The notes beneath the pieces are model-generated. The model was not told the origin of the DNA, made no database searches, and worked only from the letters and a program-made list of their open reading frames with translations. Positions 1 through 11,278 of a DNA stretch of 64,000 bases are shown one piece after another. Source of the DNA: Symbiodinium natans (Eukaryota; Sar; Dinophyceae; Suessiales; Symbiodiniaceae); the NCBI GenBank assembly GCA_905221605.1, contig CAJNDS010002394.1:344183-408182 (forward strand), in the 5' to 3' direction. A program made the translations under genes and the position numbers. How positions within the stretch are numbered: position 1 is the first letter of the stretch; every line of letters begins with the position of its first letter.

Positions 1-2
1 CA

Positions 3-1872
3 ACTGCCGCCCAGGCCTTGTGGAAGCCACCCATCCACCTCGGACCAGCAGGCTTGCTTCAGATGGGTTGGTGTGTGGCATCGTGTTTCAGCGCACATGT
101 GGACCTGTCCAAGTTCAAGGTCCCTTCCAAAATCAGCAACGCTAAGATGTTCAGCCACATGCTGCGCCCAGAGCTGAAGCTGACGCTAGCAGTTTCTAGA
201 CATGCAATGACGGCTAAATTCTTCGTTTATACGTTTTGTTTGCAGTCAGCATGCTGCTGGCCTGGCCCAGGTGTCGGATGGAATGGAGGAAGCCTTCTTC
301 TTGGCTGACAATGATGTGCCGACCACGGCTGACTTCGACATGACTATCATCATGGACGTCGTTCGTCGCTCTTATGAGCTGAGCCAGCAGTCAGGCCGGG
401 CCTTCCCTGAAGTCCTTCGGCTTCACGCAGACAACGGCAGCGGTGAGCTGAAGAACCAGACATGCAGCAAATGCATGGCTTGGATGGTATGGCTGCGTTT
501 GTTTAAGAGCATCCAGGTCACCCACTTCATGGCAGGCCATAGCCATGGCCTGCCTGACCAAAGATTCTCCGAGGTGAGAGAGAAGCTTTTTGCTGTTGTT
601 GGTGTTTTGGAAGACCCGGCCGATTACATGAAGATCATCGAGAAAGTGGAGCCCCGGGAAGGGCGCAAGCAACGGATCTCCCGCTTGCATGCTCTGTACG
701 ACTTCAAGTCCTTCTTTGATGACATGGAGGTGAAGATGTCAGGCCATACACAAACGCAGGGCAAGGAACGGGCCAATCAGCAAGCTGTTCATTCCTTCAG
801 CTTCGTTCTCCGGGAGGACTACCAGAACCTCGCCGGCCTTGGGCTGGAGTTGGAGTCGAACTTTGACGAGGAGCCCCACCCGCACGACGTCATCATGATG
901 CTGAAGGCATACATGTCAGATGACACCTACACGCAAGCCATGGTTTTCGCACCAAATGCTGCGCTAAAGCGTTTGGCTCCTTTCCCTTTGTCCATACTCC
1001 CACGCAAGCAGATGAACCCGCAGACCCGGAAAGATCTTCAGAAAACGATTGAGAAGATCCAGGCTGCCCCGTGGTCCTTCAACCGAGCAGCAGATTACCT
1101 CCGTGAGCTTCTGGCACAGGCGGGGGAAACGCCACAGGCTCCTGGCGAGTTCCCCCTGGCAGCCTTCGCAGGTCGCATCCCATGGAGTGTCCGGGAGTAC
1201 CAGGCGACAGACATGCTTAAGGAAGCAGACTTTGCGTGGGCTCGGCGTGAACCTGCTCGGGTGACAGTGGCTCCCAAGATCAAGGCCACTGCGGCGAAGA
1301 AGGCAGCAAGTAAGAAGAGTGTGGTGGCCACGGAGGCTGCATCTTCGTCCAACGCCGTGACCAGCCAGAAAGATGATGCGGGTGGAAGGAAGCGCGCTAC
1401 TAAGCGCCCTGCTGCCGCCATGAGGAGGCCGGCAGCTGCGTTCAAGCGAACTTGTGCCCCTTTCTTCCCAGGGCCTGGTCTGGAGCTGCCGACGGATGCA
1501 GAGTCTATGGTCTCGTTGCCAAGTCCGCCTGATGAGGTGGATGACGTGAGAGGCTCCTTGCCCAGCCCGGCCCCGGCGCTGGAGGTTCCCGAGGTCAACG
1601 GCAATCCTCCGCAACTCCCTGAGAGTGAAGCCACTGAGCCGGCGCCTGAGGCTGAAGCCGCCGGGTCCGTGTCCGAGCCTGCTGAGCCAGCTGCTGGTGC
1701 TGCAGCACAGACAGGTGAAACCTTGCCACTCCGTGGTGGTTTCTCGCTCCGCCTTCCGGGGCACATCAACCTTGGCTGTGCCAAATGCCGTTATGCCAGG
1801 ACTGGATGCAAGACCTGCCGCACAGCACGTGGCTTTCATTTGGAGGGCCAGGTTTGGATGCCACCTCCGTGA
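3..1872 (+). CDS. DUF7869-like mobile-element protein, 5' partial
   Basis: The 5' end is outside the window. The model is exons 3-191 and 250-1872 with a 58-nt GT-AG phase-0 intron (192-249). Visible motifs in order are DLSKFKVPSKISNAKMFSH, then LHADNGSGELKN, then GHSHGLPDQRFS. This D...DN..E.KN...GHSH..DQ.FS layout is what I know from DUF7869 proteins, common in dinoflagellate genomes and likely a transposon-derived nuclease-like fold. The middle is Lys/Ala/Pro rich with basic runs (KRATKRPAAAMRRPAAAFKR), compatible with nuclear localisation. The C-terminus carries GCAKCRYARTGCKTCR, a C-x2-C-x7-C-x2-C knuckle typical of such proteins. Function beyond membership of this family is inference. 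The stop is TGA at 1870-1872. Confidence 0.72.
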
Positions 1873-2826
1873 GCCTATTACAATTTTGACCTTTACAGCA
1901 GGATTACGATCAGTAGTTTCTCCAAAGGAACGTGTGGAAGCGGATTTGTGTAAGTGCGTTGCTGCGCAGGGACGCTAAATTTGATATTGTATATGTAAAG
2001 TCCAGGTGCCTCCGAGGCTACACCACACGATTACCTTCCGTGGCCTGCGTCCAGGAGTTTTGACAGTCAGAGCTCAGAAGGAGACTCACTCTGCGATGGT
2101 GTTAGCAACTACTGCCTCAGTGAATGTGTGTGCACAATAGTGTTTTAATGTCAATGCCATTTTAAAATCATATCTTCGCTGCACCGGGGGCGCAGAGGTG
2201 ACTGTGTCTGGTCTCACTGCAGGTAGAAAGTTCAGCTCGGGCGTCTCGCAGCATCAGGATGACAGCCTTGCTGGAATCAAAGGATACAATCTCCGAGCTT
2301 GGGCGGCTGCAGAAGTGCAGTCTATGGGTTCATGTCTGTGGTCTTCTCTACTACAAGTGTCTTGTGTGTGAGTCAGACTGCTGTGTTGTATTTTGCTCAT
2401 GCACTGTGAGAGTGCCACAGTAGAGTCAGCAGACTAGACTTCGTCAGCCTGCGCCGGGAGTGCAATGAAGACCGTGCCTGTGTGAACATTTGCAACTCAG
2501 GTTGTCGTCGAGACACCGGGGCCAAGGTCGCCCTGACTTGCTTACATTGTTCAGGGCTGAGCTGTTGTCTGCGGTTGCATGCCTGGTTCTGCGCACTGCG
2601 AGAGTGCGAAGATTGTCAGAGACTGCTCTGTGGCGCAGTGCTCTTGTGTCATGCACTGTGAGAGTGCTACAGTTGACATGACGATGCGCGGTTGCGCTTG
2701 CTGCGCTGCTGTCTTTTCTTCATGCGCGCAGAGCAACAGCATTGCGTCCGACATGCCGTCAAGGCTTGCTTCCTCTCAAGGGTGTCACTGAGCTTGTGAG
2801 GTCAGACTCCGGCCTTGCGGTTAGAG
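1873..2826. other. intergenic spacer
   Basis: No credible coding frame is seen. The only structured content is three copies of a small hairpin described separately, spaced about 60-190 nt apart. Confidence 0.5.
2401..2667. repeat. CTCTC-loop mini-hairpins, cluster 1 (3 copies)
   Basis: Three 15-17 nt hairpins lie at 2401-2415 (stem GCACT/AGTGC), 2592-2608 (CGCACT/AGTGCG) and 2653-2667 (GCACT/AGTGC). All have a 5-nt loop GTGAG or GCGAG, the complement of the CTCAC/CTCGC class. They belong to the family that recurs near 10.6-10.8 kb and 13.0-13.7 kb. Confidence 0.6.
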
Positions 2827-3702
2827 ATGGGGCACGCGAAGAATGACGTGGGCTGTCCATATGTCTGCGATTCGGAATCCGACTCAGTCTCAGTGGTCGA
2901 GGTGATGATGAGCCCCAGGGTCCACCCCAAAGCTGACTTCATGGAGATCTTCAGCCCGAGGCGTGTAGCTCCATATGCTGAGCGCCTGGGACTCCTTTCA
3001 GCCGGCAGCTTCGACATCACTAACGGCTGTGACCTTCTCACCTTCGCTGGCCGGCACCAAGTTCTTTCTGCGCTGAAGACGCAAGAGCCCGGTTTTCTCA
3101 TGACGTCTCCACCGTGTACAATGTTCAGTGACCTGATGCGTCTGTGGAACCAGAAGAAGATGAAGAGGGCCGTGTATCGGCAGCGGATGCGCCAGGCCTT
3201 GGCCCTGCTTGAGTTCAACATGATGACGTGCCATTTACAGATGAACGAAGGTCGCTTCTTTGCCTTTGAGCGCCCTCACCGTGCATTGTCATGGAAACAT
3301 GCATTGGCGTCTTGATGCAAGCCAGAGACATAGCATGCATGTGTGTCATCCCATTGAAGACACAATTCAACCGCTTAGGGTTTCAGTTTAACCTGCTCAT
3401 TCCAGGTTCGAAAGCTGTCAGCACGTCCTGGAGTGATGACAGTGACATTCGATCAATGCCGGGTCGGGCTTTGTGCCCCAGGGTCAACGCCTGATAAGCA
3501 TCCGATCCGCAAGACCACCACTATCCTCACCAATTCTCCGACATTGGTTCAGATATTCGAAGACTTGCGTTGCTGCTGTGAGGCGCCGCATGTTCACGTG
3601 AGAGGAAGCTTCAATGGAGTGCAGCTTTCGAAGCACTGCCAAGTGTACAGTCCGGAGTTCTGCAAGCTCCTTGCACAGACAGCAGCGAGTCACCAGGGGT
3701 GA
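2827..3702 (+). CDS. C5-methyltransferase-like protein of dinoflagellate mobile elements
   Basis: Model: exon 2827-3306, a 99-nt GC-AG phase-0 intron (3307-3405), exon 3406-3702, giving 258 residues. The start is the first ATG in frame. Residues about 37-56 (DFMEIFSPRRVAPYAERLGL) resemble the SAM-binding motif I region, and residues 94-101 read SPPCTMFS, matching the PPC catalytic-loop motif IV of cytosine-5 methyltransferases. The second exon gives PGVMTVTFDQCRVGL, a typical continuation in this family. These domains are usually part of larger retroelement polyproteins in dinoflagellates; here it stands alone. The classic F-x-G-x-G of motif I is not present, so catalytic activity is uncertain. 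Without the GC-AG intron the frame stops after exon 1. Confidence 0.75.
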
Positions 3703-3839
3703 CTGTCGTAGCCGCAGCTTGCAGTGGCGCACGGGGTGGCGAGCGGGGCTTTCACAATGTCAACTCGAAGCCCTCTTCCTTCCCTTGCTTGTCTGGTGAA
3801 TGTTGGCTACAGCCCCCCTCTTAGAACAGCCAGATACTG

Positions 3840-4340
3840 AAGGCCTTTTTCCTTCCCCGTGGAGGGTGGTGGGGTTTAGGGGTTTGGGCTGTGTTTCAAG
3901 CAAACCCAACCCAGAAAAGTTGGGTTTGGTTTGGGCGGTGGTGGGGTGGTGGTGGGGTGTGGGGGGGGGGAGTAGCGAAGACGGAACCCCACCCCACCCC
4001 CCCTAAACCCCAACCACCCCCACCCCGGCTGGAGCAGATCTTCCCTCCCCTCCCCACCCCCCCCCCCCCCACCCCCCCCCACCCCCCCCCACCCCCCCTC
4101 CCCCCCCCCCCCCCCGAGAAAAAAACCATGATGCGCGCGCGCGCGCGCGCGCGCATCTCTGTTTTTTTGGCGCCACGTCTTGGCGGCGTGCACGTACATT
4201 GTTTTTTGGCGCCGAAACGAACACACACCCAACAACAAAATCCAAACCCAACCCAGAAAAGTGTGGGGTGGTGGTGGGGTGTGTGGGGGGGGGGGGGGCG
4301 TGGGGCAGACACCACCCCCCCCCACCCCCCAAGCGAAGTG
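3840..4340. repeat. poly-G/poly-C and CG dinucleotide block with internal duplication
   Basis: The block contains long C and G runs (about 3961-3970, 4040-4115, 4286-4300, 4313-4330) and an alternating CG tract at about 4133-4154. A segment reading CAAACCCAACCCAGAAAAG followed by GGTGGTGGGG occurs twice (about 3900-3970 and 4242-4300), so part of it is a duplication. Open frames here are low-complexity artefacts. G-quadruplex and Z-DNA potential is inferred from composition only. Confidence 0.7.
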
Positions 4341-4367
4341 AGGGGGCAGGATTTCTGCTCCCGGGAA

Positions 4368-4395
4368 CCGCCCGGTTTCATCTGAAACGGGGCGG
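4368..4395. repeat. 13-bp hairpin with one mismatch, copy 1
   Basis: CCGCCCGGTTTCA pairs with TGAAACGGGGCGG across a 2-nt loop with a single mismatch. It is related to the perfect hairpin 93 nt downstream. Confidence 0.6.
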
Positions 4396-4487
4396 TGTTG
4401 CTGTGCATCAAAAAGGGTCCAGGCGAAGCAGGAGGGCTGGACTTCTGCCCCACACTTCGCCTGGAACCTTCTTGTCGTCAGGGAGAC

Positions 4488-4513
4488 CGCCCGGTTTCAG
4501 ATGAAACCGGGCG
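4488..4513. repeat. perfect 12-bp hairpin, copy 2
   Basis: CGCCCGGTTTCA is followed by GA and then its exact complement TGAAACCGGGCG. The same core with one mismatch lies at 4368-4395, so this is a two-copy inverted-repeat family. Confidence 0.65.
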
Positions 4514-4909
4514 ATATGTGGGAGTGGAAATCGTGCCCCCCCAATTCACCTGCATCTGCCCCTGCCGCCCACTCGGCCGTATTTTCCGTGGTCAGAGAAC
4601 ACGTAGGCAAACCTTGGACTTGCAGAGGCAGCAGCGCCCCAGCCTCCTAACACACGAATAGATCTGAAGGCTCTTTCCAAACCGTGCTGAAATGGCCACT
4701 GCTTGTGAGTATGAATCCGGATCAGGATCCCACACGGCTATCTGGGAAAAAGACTGGCGTTTGGCCTTCATTGAGCAAGCGTGTGGCATGATGCAGTGCG
4801 CACGTGGCGTGGTGCTGTGATGCAATAGGTCCTGTTGTTGGCTTGTGAAGCGATTTCCAAGTGTCAGTGAGTGTAATCGTTGGCGTGGGACAGACAGTCT
4901 TTGGAAGTC

Positions 4910-7900
4910 ATGGCTGGCATGGCAGCTCCGGTGACGCCAAGCTTCTCGTCGGGAGATGCCAAGGTTGAGGAAGAAAGCCCTGACCAGAAGACTTTGATGT
5001 TGCCACCAGCGAACGAGACCGGGATCAAAGTCCAGCTGGACTTCGACAAAGGCCACCTTGACATGCTTATGTCCTCGGCTGCGGCTGTCAGCGTGGAGGA
5101 TTTCTACAATGTCAGCTATGAGTTGGGAAAAGCCTTGTTGGTGAAACATGGCGGGCCCAGGCAGTACCTGCTTGCTCAGTTCCCACACGACATCTCCAGC
5201 GCTGGCTTTGTGGAAGGGCTCCGGAAACAATTCGACTACTCTCGATTGGATGTGTCCTTTGCAAAGTGTGTTCCAGACAACGACACGCAGATCTTTCAGG
5301 TGCACCTTTGGGATCTCAGTTGGTTTCCCGAAGCTTCCACGAAGCCAGCGCCGTTTTTGACAACATCGTTGCAGCTTCTTGATGAGTACTTAAAGAACAA
5401 CTTCCTGACGGAAGGCATCCCAGCTGCAGACATGATGCTGCTGTGCTCGTATTCTTGTTTAGGACTTCTTGCCTTGCATTTCCCTAGGCGAGCCTCTCAG
5501 TTTGTGGGCGGGCCCGGTTCCGCCTGGCCGGGACTATGCTTGGACTTCCTTCGTGAAGGGAGCCTGCCGCTCCTGCGTTGCTCTCTTCCTTGCTGCGATG
5601 AGTTTGGAATTCAAGTGGGACTTGAATGTCTTCAAGCCGGCGTTGCAAGGCAGCCTGGAGGTTATCCACTGCAGGCGTGGGACCATGAGCACGGACATCA
5701 CCCACGTCGCGTTTGAGAATGCCAAGCTGTCAGCACGTGGCGCAATTAGGCAGGCGCACGACGTTCCAACTTGGCTCAGTAAGCTGGCTCTGCTGCAAAG
5801 CAAGGGGCTGAAAGCCGACGCCGTCATCAAGGCCTGGAACGACGTAGCCACGCGCGACTCCCAGATCACAGGGCAGAAGCGCGTAGCGTTGCTTCAACTT
5901 CTTGCCTCGCCGCTGGAGCTGTGCCAGCTGCTCATCAAGCACGCCTCAGAGTTTGGTCAGAAAGGTGCGTTCTCGGAGGAGTGTTTCGCCAACAAGGCCC
6001 TGCAGGTCGGAGCTTCTCTCTGGAGTGGCAAAAGAGGCTGACTGTGACTGCGGCGAGCCTGCTCTTGATGGCTGAGTTCATCGACTCCAGCCATCGTCGA
6101 CAGCTCCCTGAGCTACGCACCCGTCTGTCCAAGGATGCCGTGCTGGAGGCATCGCACATGGCCCAGCTCGTGTTGGCGCTGGAAGCTGATCTGGCCGACG
6201 ACGGAGTAATTACGAGGAGATTGAGTGAGGGCTTGCTGGCTGGAGATGAGAACCTCCAGATGGAGCTGCAGCTTGCCTTGACAGAGAGATCTACCAAGTT
6301 CCAAGCCGCGCAGATCACACTGGTAGGCAGCGTGCTGAAGAAGCACCACGCCTCAAACGCTGACAAGTTCAAGCAGGAGACCGAGAAGAAAGCCATCGCC
6401 GCTGGTGAGTTGGAGAAGGAGGAGTATGAGTTGATGAAGGCCCAGGTCTTGTCGCTCGGCCTATTCTTGTGATTCTTGTGTGTTTCAAAGTGGCACGAAA
6501 CGGTAACAATTAAGTGGCAGTCAGTCAGCCATGTGGGTCTGTGAGGCACGACATCCGGGCCTACGGCGCTTGGATCTCGAAGCTTGCGGACAATGAGTCC
6601 TCCTTGTATCATGCAGATTTGACCCATAGAACGGCCAGGCAGACCGAGGCCATGCGACAGGCCAAGGCGATGTTTAACGAGCAGGATGTGGCATGGTTTG
6701 GGTGCCTGTGCAGTCCGAACAGTGCTAGCGGTTGCATGCAGCGAATCACGAAGGTGCTGGGCAAGATGTCCGCCTTGTACAAGGTTTCGCAACGCGACAT
6801 CTACATTGTGCCCATCCTCAACTGGACATCTCCTTCTATGATTTCATCGGAACACCAGCGTGCTCAGGCGGCCGTCCTAGGTGCCCTCGTCAACGGGGAT
6901 CACGCGGGCCGTTGCCTCGGAGTTTACCTCTGCCCTGCACACTGCTACACGAGGGGAGCTTTGTACAAACAGGAGAAAACTTCCATGGAGCTTCTCGCGA
7001 ATTCGCAGTGTGACGTCGATTGCACGTTCTGCCTGCCGCTGGGGGACCGTGCGGACGAGAGAGACCAGCGATGCTTGGTTCGGCATGGCAGGGTTGTGTT
7101 CCCCCTTCTGGGCGACCATCCCCACGCCTCTACGCTTGCTGAGTGGAAGAACTCGCCAATCCTGAGCAAGGGCTTGCTGCAGGAGGCGGACGTGGTCACA
7201 TCAAAGACCTTCAAGGTGATCGAAGACACGTCGGAAAACGCATTGCCTGGCAGCACCTCACTCACCCACACAGTGAATGCCGCTGAAAAGTGGGCCCAGC
7301 TGGGTGAATCAGCCTACAGGTCGATCCTGCGTGGTGTGCTCACAGGCATTGCGGACAAGACCCCCAAGTCATGTGTTCTGATAGTCGATCTTTGGGCCCA
7401 CACGAGTGACGCTGGCATTGCAGCCGTGGCTGAACACTTCCTCCAGAGCGGGGCCCATTGCAACTTGCACTACGTGGGCTTCCACACAGATGAACAGGAG
7501 GCGGCGTTGGAGTGTAAGCCCTAAACCCTAAACCCTGGGCCATTTTCATTCCACATTCTTCCACAAGTTTGTAGGTGGACTGGGCGGAGCAGTACTTGCA
7601 CGAGGAGATCAGGGACCGCTTCTTGGGCGGCACGTTCAAGCCTCCGATCGCCTTGCCTGAAAGGACCATGGTCAGTGTCAGCCTCCTTTTCAAAGAGATT
7701 TGAATGTTAAGTGGCAACGCCGTGTTGTGTGCACAGGACTGCGAAAAGCGACGATGCCCCGCCCGCCCCCTCGCTGTCATTGCTGGCCTACTCGAATGTG
7801 AAAACAGGTGGACAGAAGACCATGGCCACACCCAAATCCCTCCTGGCGAAGTGGCACGATCACTCCATCTTCGCCAACGATTTCCGAAAGTTCTTGGCAG

Positions 7901-8748
7901 ACCTCCGTGAGCAGCATGCGCTGGATATCGCTCCCAGCGTGAGTCCCAAGAAGAATGGTGGTGGGGATGGTGCTGAGGCGTCGGAGCCTGCCAAGAAACG
8001 TCGCAGGGGAGCAGGTGGTGAGGCTGTTCCTGGTATGCCGCCCAAGGAAGATGCTGAAGAGCTGGAGTCAGCCATCGTGGAGTTGGACGCCATCCCGACC
8101 ATCCTGACAGAAGCAGTTTGCATGGTCAAGCAGAAGACTGTGCTTGCTGTGACGGTAGGGCATGGAGCTTTCCTCATCAACCGTGAGGACTCGCCAATAG
8201 CCATCCCAGTGGGCACCACCCTAGGCGGCTACTGGAAAGGCACTTTCCGGAATTTGGACTTCAAGACGGAGACGAAGCCGGGAAGTGCAGAGGTGGCATT
8301 CCAGCTCTCATCTTGCGAGGATCATGTCTTCATTGGCTCGAAGTGGCTGGAGCTCCAGGAGGTCATGAATTCCAAAAGGCTTCTGTCCCCGACAGACGCA
8401 CACGTGGCATACCACAAGCTCATAGATGCACCTACCTCTGACCGCCCGGCCGGATTCACGGTGAAGCCGTTGGACAGGATTTGTGTGCTTTTCAAAGCGG
8501 AAACCCCCGCAAAGTCTGAGGGCGCTGATGCGGATGCCACCGCAACTGTCCCTGCATCGCACATTTGCGGGTCCCTTCCAAGCGAGAAATGGAGCGCATC
8601 GACGTTTCTGGACTTCTGCTGGCATGTGAAATGGCCGGCTGTAGCCTCGAAGGGGCTCCAACCCATCAGGCCAGTTCTTGTTGCTTCGAGGCCCTTGCAG
8701 ATCCCTGCCAAGAAAGCACTCAAAGTTGTTCCGCCAGAGGCGGCCTAG
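4910..8748 (+). CDS. orphan six-exon protein, about 1167 residues
   Basis: Not recognised. Exons that keep one open frame are 4910-5414, 5488-5964, 6006-6445, 6529-7509, 7575-7663 and 7737-8748 (3504 nt, divisible by three). The introns are GC-AG, GT-AG (41 nt), GT-AG, GA-AG (65 nt, holding telomere repeats) and GA-AG (73 nt). Phase agrees at every junction, but exon 2/3 could instead be a frameshift near 6005. The start ATG at 4910 is the first in frame. The protein shows an acidic N-terminus, helical middle segments, RAYGAWISKLADNESSLYH, VDLWAHTSDAGIAAVAEHF, a basic cluster AKKRRRGAGG near residue 916 (possible nuclear signal) and a Lys/Pro tail. It sits among mobile-element genes, so it may be element cargo; that is inference. 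Confidence 0.65.
7510..7574 (+). other. 65-nt GA-AG intron carrying telomere-type repeats
   Basis: The flanking exons join in frame only if the intron starts GAGTGTAAG and ends TTTGTAG. A GT donor 4 nt inside would put the next exon out of frame. Its 5' part holds two CCCTAAA units. It is the smallest intron here with such units and links this gene-rich part to the arrays beyond 16 kb. Confidence 0.5.
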
Positions 8749-9519
8749 GACCTAGGACTAGGAAGCTCGGCAGGCACTCGGTCTACACTGTCAATATTTA
8801 GATTATTTAGGTGCAGCTGTACACGTGTAACGTTCCCGAGCCGCGGGCCTGATCCGAAGTGCAGACAGCGACTTGGGCAACACGTTGCAGCCTCGAGCAT
8901 CTACTGTAAGCGTTTTTTTTGGTTCATGATCAGTCGCTCTCTCTGCACGGAGTTTTGCCGCTCAGTCTTGACATTGACAGTCACATTCCGGGCTAGACGC
9001 GCTTTTAAGCAGCTGGATTGGAGTTGTGGTTTGGGATAATAAGTAACACATGGAATCACATACTAGAAATTTGGAGCGCACGCAGGCCGGAAAAAAAGTA
9101 GAGTAGAGATCATGCAGAGCCACATCCCGAGCAAAGGGGCGGGCACGCTGGCCTAGATGCTGCAGAGAATGCGCCAGGGTACGAGCTGCATGATCCTGAC
9201 TGACGTGACTAGTTTAGCAGGAAGAAACACATTCCGCTAGCTACCCATTGTCCAGCTACTACGGGCTACCATGCATGCACTCGTGTTGTGATATTCAGCT
9301 GCAGCTTTGCGCAGCCACCTCTTGAAGTCTCGGATGGCTAAGTGGCTCTCGTTGAGTGAAAACAAGCGACTTGCTCATTGCTAGTGCTCAATGCATGGTG
9401 CTGGGTTTGTCCAGCGCACCAACTGCCAGCAAACTGCCAGGTTAGTTCGCTGAATTGATGCGCTTCCGTGCGCCCGTGCTCAGACTTTCTCCATGGGCTC
9501 GTATGTTGTGACATGGTAG
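8749..9519. other. intergenic, convergent gene ends
   Basis: This spacer lies between the 3' ends of the orphan gene and the reverse-strand recombinase. Short open frames here lack any feature I can support. Confidence 0.5.
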
Positions 9520-10373
9520 TCACTTGCTTGCCTTTTTCAACTTCTTTTTGTACGTGTTGCTGAGCAAAGTTTCGAGCTGAGAGTTCTGCTCCAAGAGTTC
9601 GCCCACCTGGTCCGACTGAACCTGCCCGTACCCTTGAAATGTCCTCAGGGGAAACAGGGTTCTAAACACAATGCGATGGCACTTGCAAGACATTCGTTGG
9701 TTTCCGTTCCCAGCCTGGAGTCTGATATTCGTGCATACAGCATTGCTACTTCGTCCGGCACGCCCGCGATTTTGAGGTCGTTAACCATGCGATGTCGCCC
9801 TGTATGGCTGCGAATTTTGGCCACGTCCACCCAGGCAGACTTGGGCAGCTGGAAGGTCTTCCGTAGCCTTTGCACTGCCTTGCACACTGTGTTTTTCGAC
9901 CTGCGCTGAAGCTTTGAATCTTTTCGACCAGCCGGAAATAGCAAGGACTCGCCGTCCGCGGGCCATGACCAGGTGTCACGGAAAGACACACTGCCCCGGA
10001 CACCACGTTTCTTTGTTCGCTTGCAACTAATGCCCTTGTCGCGAAGAAGTCGAAGCACAGGTAGAATCACTGTCAGCAAGGGTTTGTTAGTCGCTTGTTG
10101 CTTTTTGAGACCCGCGACGTGCACATAGCGACCTCTCCAATTGAAATCTGAGGCTTTCAAAGAGAGAGCCTCTGTAACTCTCAGGCAAAGGACGTGGGTG
10201 AGAAGAAGGCAGGCGTGCAGCCAGCAAGTTCCATTCTTGTGAACGTGTGCGAGCCATCGTGGCCAGAGTTCTCCTGGCAAACTGGATGCTTTGCCTCTGG
10301 GCTTCTCAGGCTGCTTCTTCATGACTTTCCGAGGGCGACCGCGGCCACGTTTTTTAGCCACGGACTTAGTCAT
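9520..10373 (-). CDS. tyrosine recombinase with N-terminal AT-hook
   Basis: Reverse-strand model: exon 10373-9715, a 71-nt GC-AG phase-2 intron (9714-9644), exon 9643-9520, giving 260 residues. Residues 7-16 (KKRGRGRPRK) are a textbook AT-hook. Catalytic residues visible are Arg65 in CLRVTEALSLKASDF, a Lys around 90 (GLKKQ), and His190/Arg193 in RSHTGRHRMV. After splicing, the sequence DSRTFQGYGQ places Tyr225 exactly 35 residues after His190, the spacing of XerD-type enzymes (known). Unspliced, the frame ends without this Tyr. The second H/W position is Ile/Ser. It cuts and rejoins DNA at a mobile element or inverted site; partner sites are not seen. ATG at 10373 is preferred because the upstream codons overlap a hairpin. 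Confidence 0.8.
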
Positions 10374-10454
10374 GTGGTTGCAGCTGAGGCGAATTATTCT
10401 TTTTTTTTCTCGGCCAAATACTGCAGTCCTAAGGGAAAATGCTTTCTTTGCGGT

Positions 10455-10489
10455 GGGAGTCCGCCTTCCCCGGGAAAAAGCGGACTCCC
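10455..10489. repeat. 11-bp inverted repeat upstream of the recombinase start
   Basis: TGGGAGTCCGC and GCGGACTCCCA flank a 13-nt loop. A third arm copy, GGCGGACTCCC, lies near 10522. It sits 80-150 nt 5' of the recombinase ATG and could be an element end or recombination site; this is inference. Confidence 0.5.
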
Positions 10490-10630
10490 ATGCCAAAACC
10501 CAGGTTTTCGAAGCCATTCAGGCGGACTCCCACCCCCCCCCCCCATGCCAAAACCCCCACTTTCTGTTGAAACGTGAACCCCAGTTTCGTAAATCGTCGT
10601 TTCGGGTTTTGGGTTCTGGGAGCCTTGCTT

Positions 10631-10818
10631 GCACTCTCTCAGTGCATTGACTCCCGTCTCCAAACCCCCAGTATGTTTACTTGTGCTTGTTGCGCTCTCA
10701 CAGCGCCAAGGACAAGTGTTGCGGGCGGCAAACGCACGCTCTCTCAGCGCGATGGCGTAGTGTGTGGAAAGTAGTGCGCTGCAAGTGTGTGAACTTAAGG
10801 GCCGCACTGTGAGAGTGC
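10631..10818. repeat. CTCTC-loop mini-hairpins, cluster 2 (4 copies)
   Basis: Copies are at 10630-10646 (TGCACT/AGTGCA), 10692-10706 (GCGCT/AGCGC), 10737-10749 (CGCT/AGCG) and 10804-10818 (GCACT/AGTGC). Loops are CTCTC, CTCAC, CTCTC and GTGAG. The A-T to G-C change in the middle of the stem is compensated on both arms. Confidence 0.65.
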
Positions 10819-11278
10819 TTGCGCCACATCACTGAGTCTGAGGGTGCATTGACATGAGGCTGCAGCACAGAACTGCAAGAAACTGTGGGCCAGGCCTCGT
10901 CGATTATCACGGAGGTGCCCATCCACCTGAGAGCAGGCTGGCTTAAACTCTGTGTGGTTGTGCCTCCGTGCGCCGCGTGTCTGTGTGAGTCAGAGTTGGC
11001 ATGGACTACTATGTGTGTTTGCTTTACATCACAGCATCGCAGCGTGACCGTGACGAAGCCAAACAACCGAAACCCGCGGCCCGGCCCGAGATATGCACAA
11101 AAAAGGCACAGAGGGTAGAGGCCTTACACGCGCGCATTGCCTTAAGCTACTGCGTAGTGACTTTTCTTGTAGGCCAAATATGACGAAACAAGGCACAAAG
11201 AGTCATGCCTTAGCACACGCTACCACTCAAGGGCCACTGGCTGATTGCTAGGTGCGCCTGAAACTTCTTTATGTCGTG
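10819..11278. other. spacer upstream of the coiled-coil gene
   Basis: No supported coding feature. It is the likely 5' region of the gene starting at 11279, but no promoter motif is recognisable. Confidence 0.4.

Noticed and set aside
964-1839. 291-residue reverse-strand ORF opposite the DUF7869-like gene
   Set aside because: Shadow frame of a GC-rich coding exon; the forward frame carries recognisable motifs.
3876-4453. Gly- and Pro-rich ORFs of 100-185 residues
   Set aside because: They arise from G and C runs and have no coding character.
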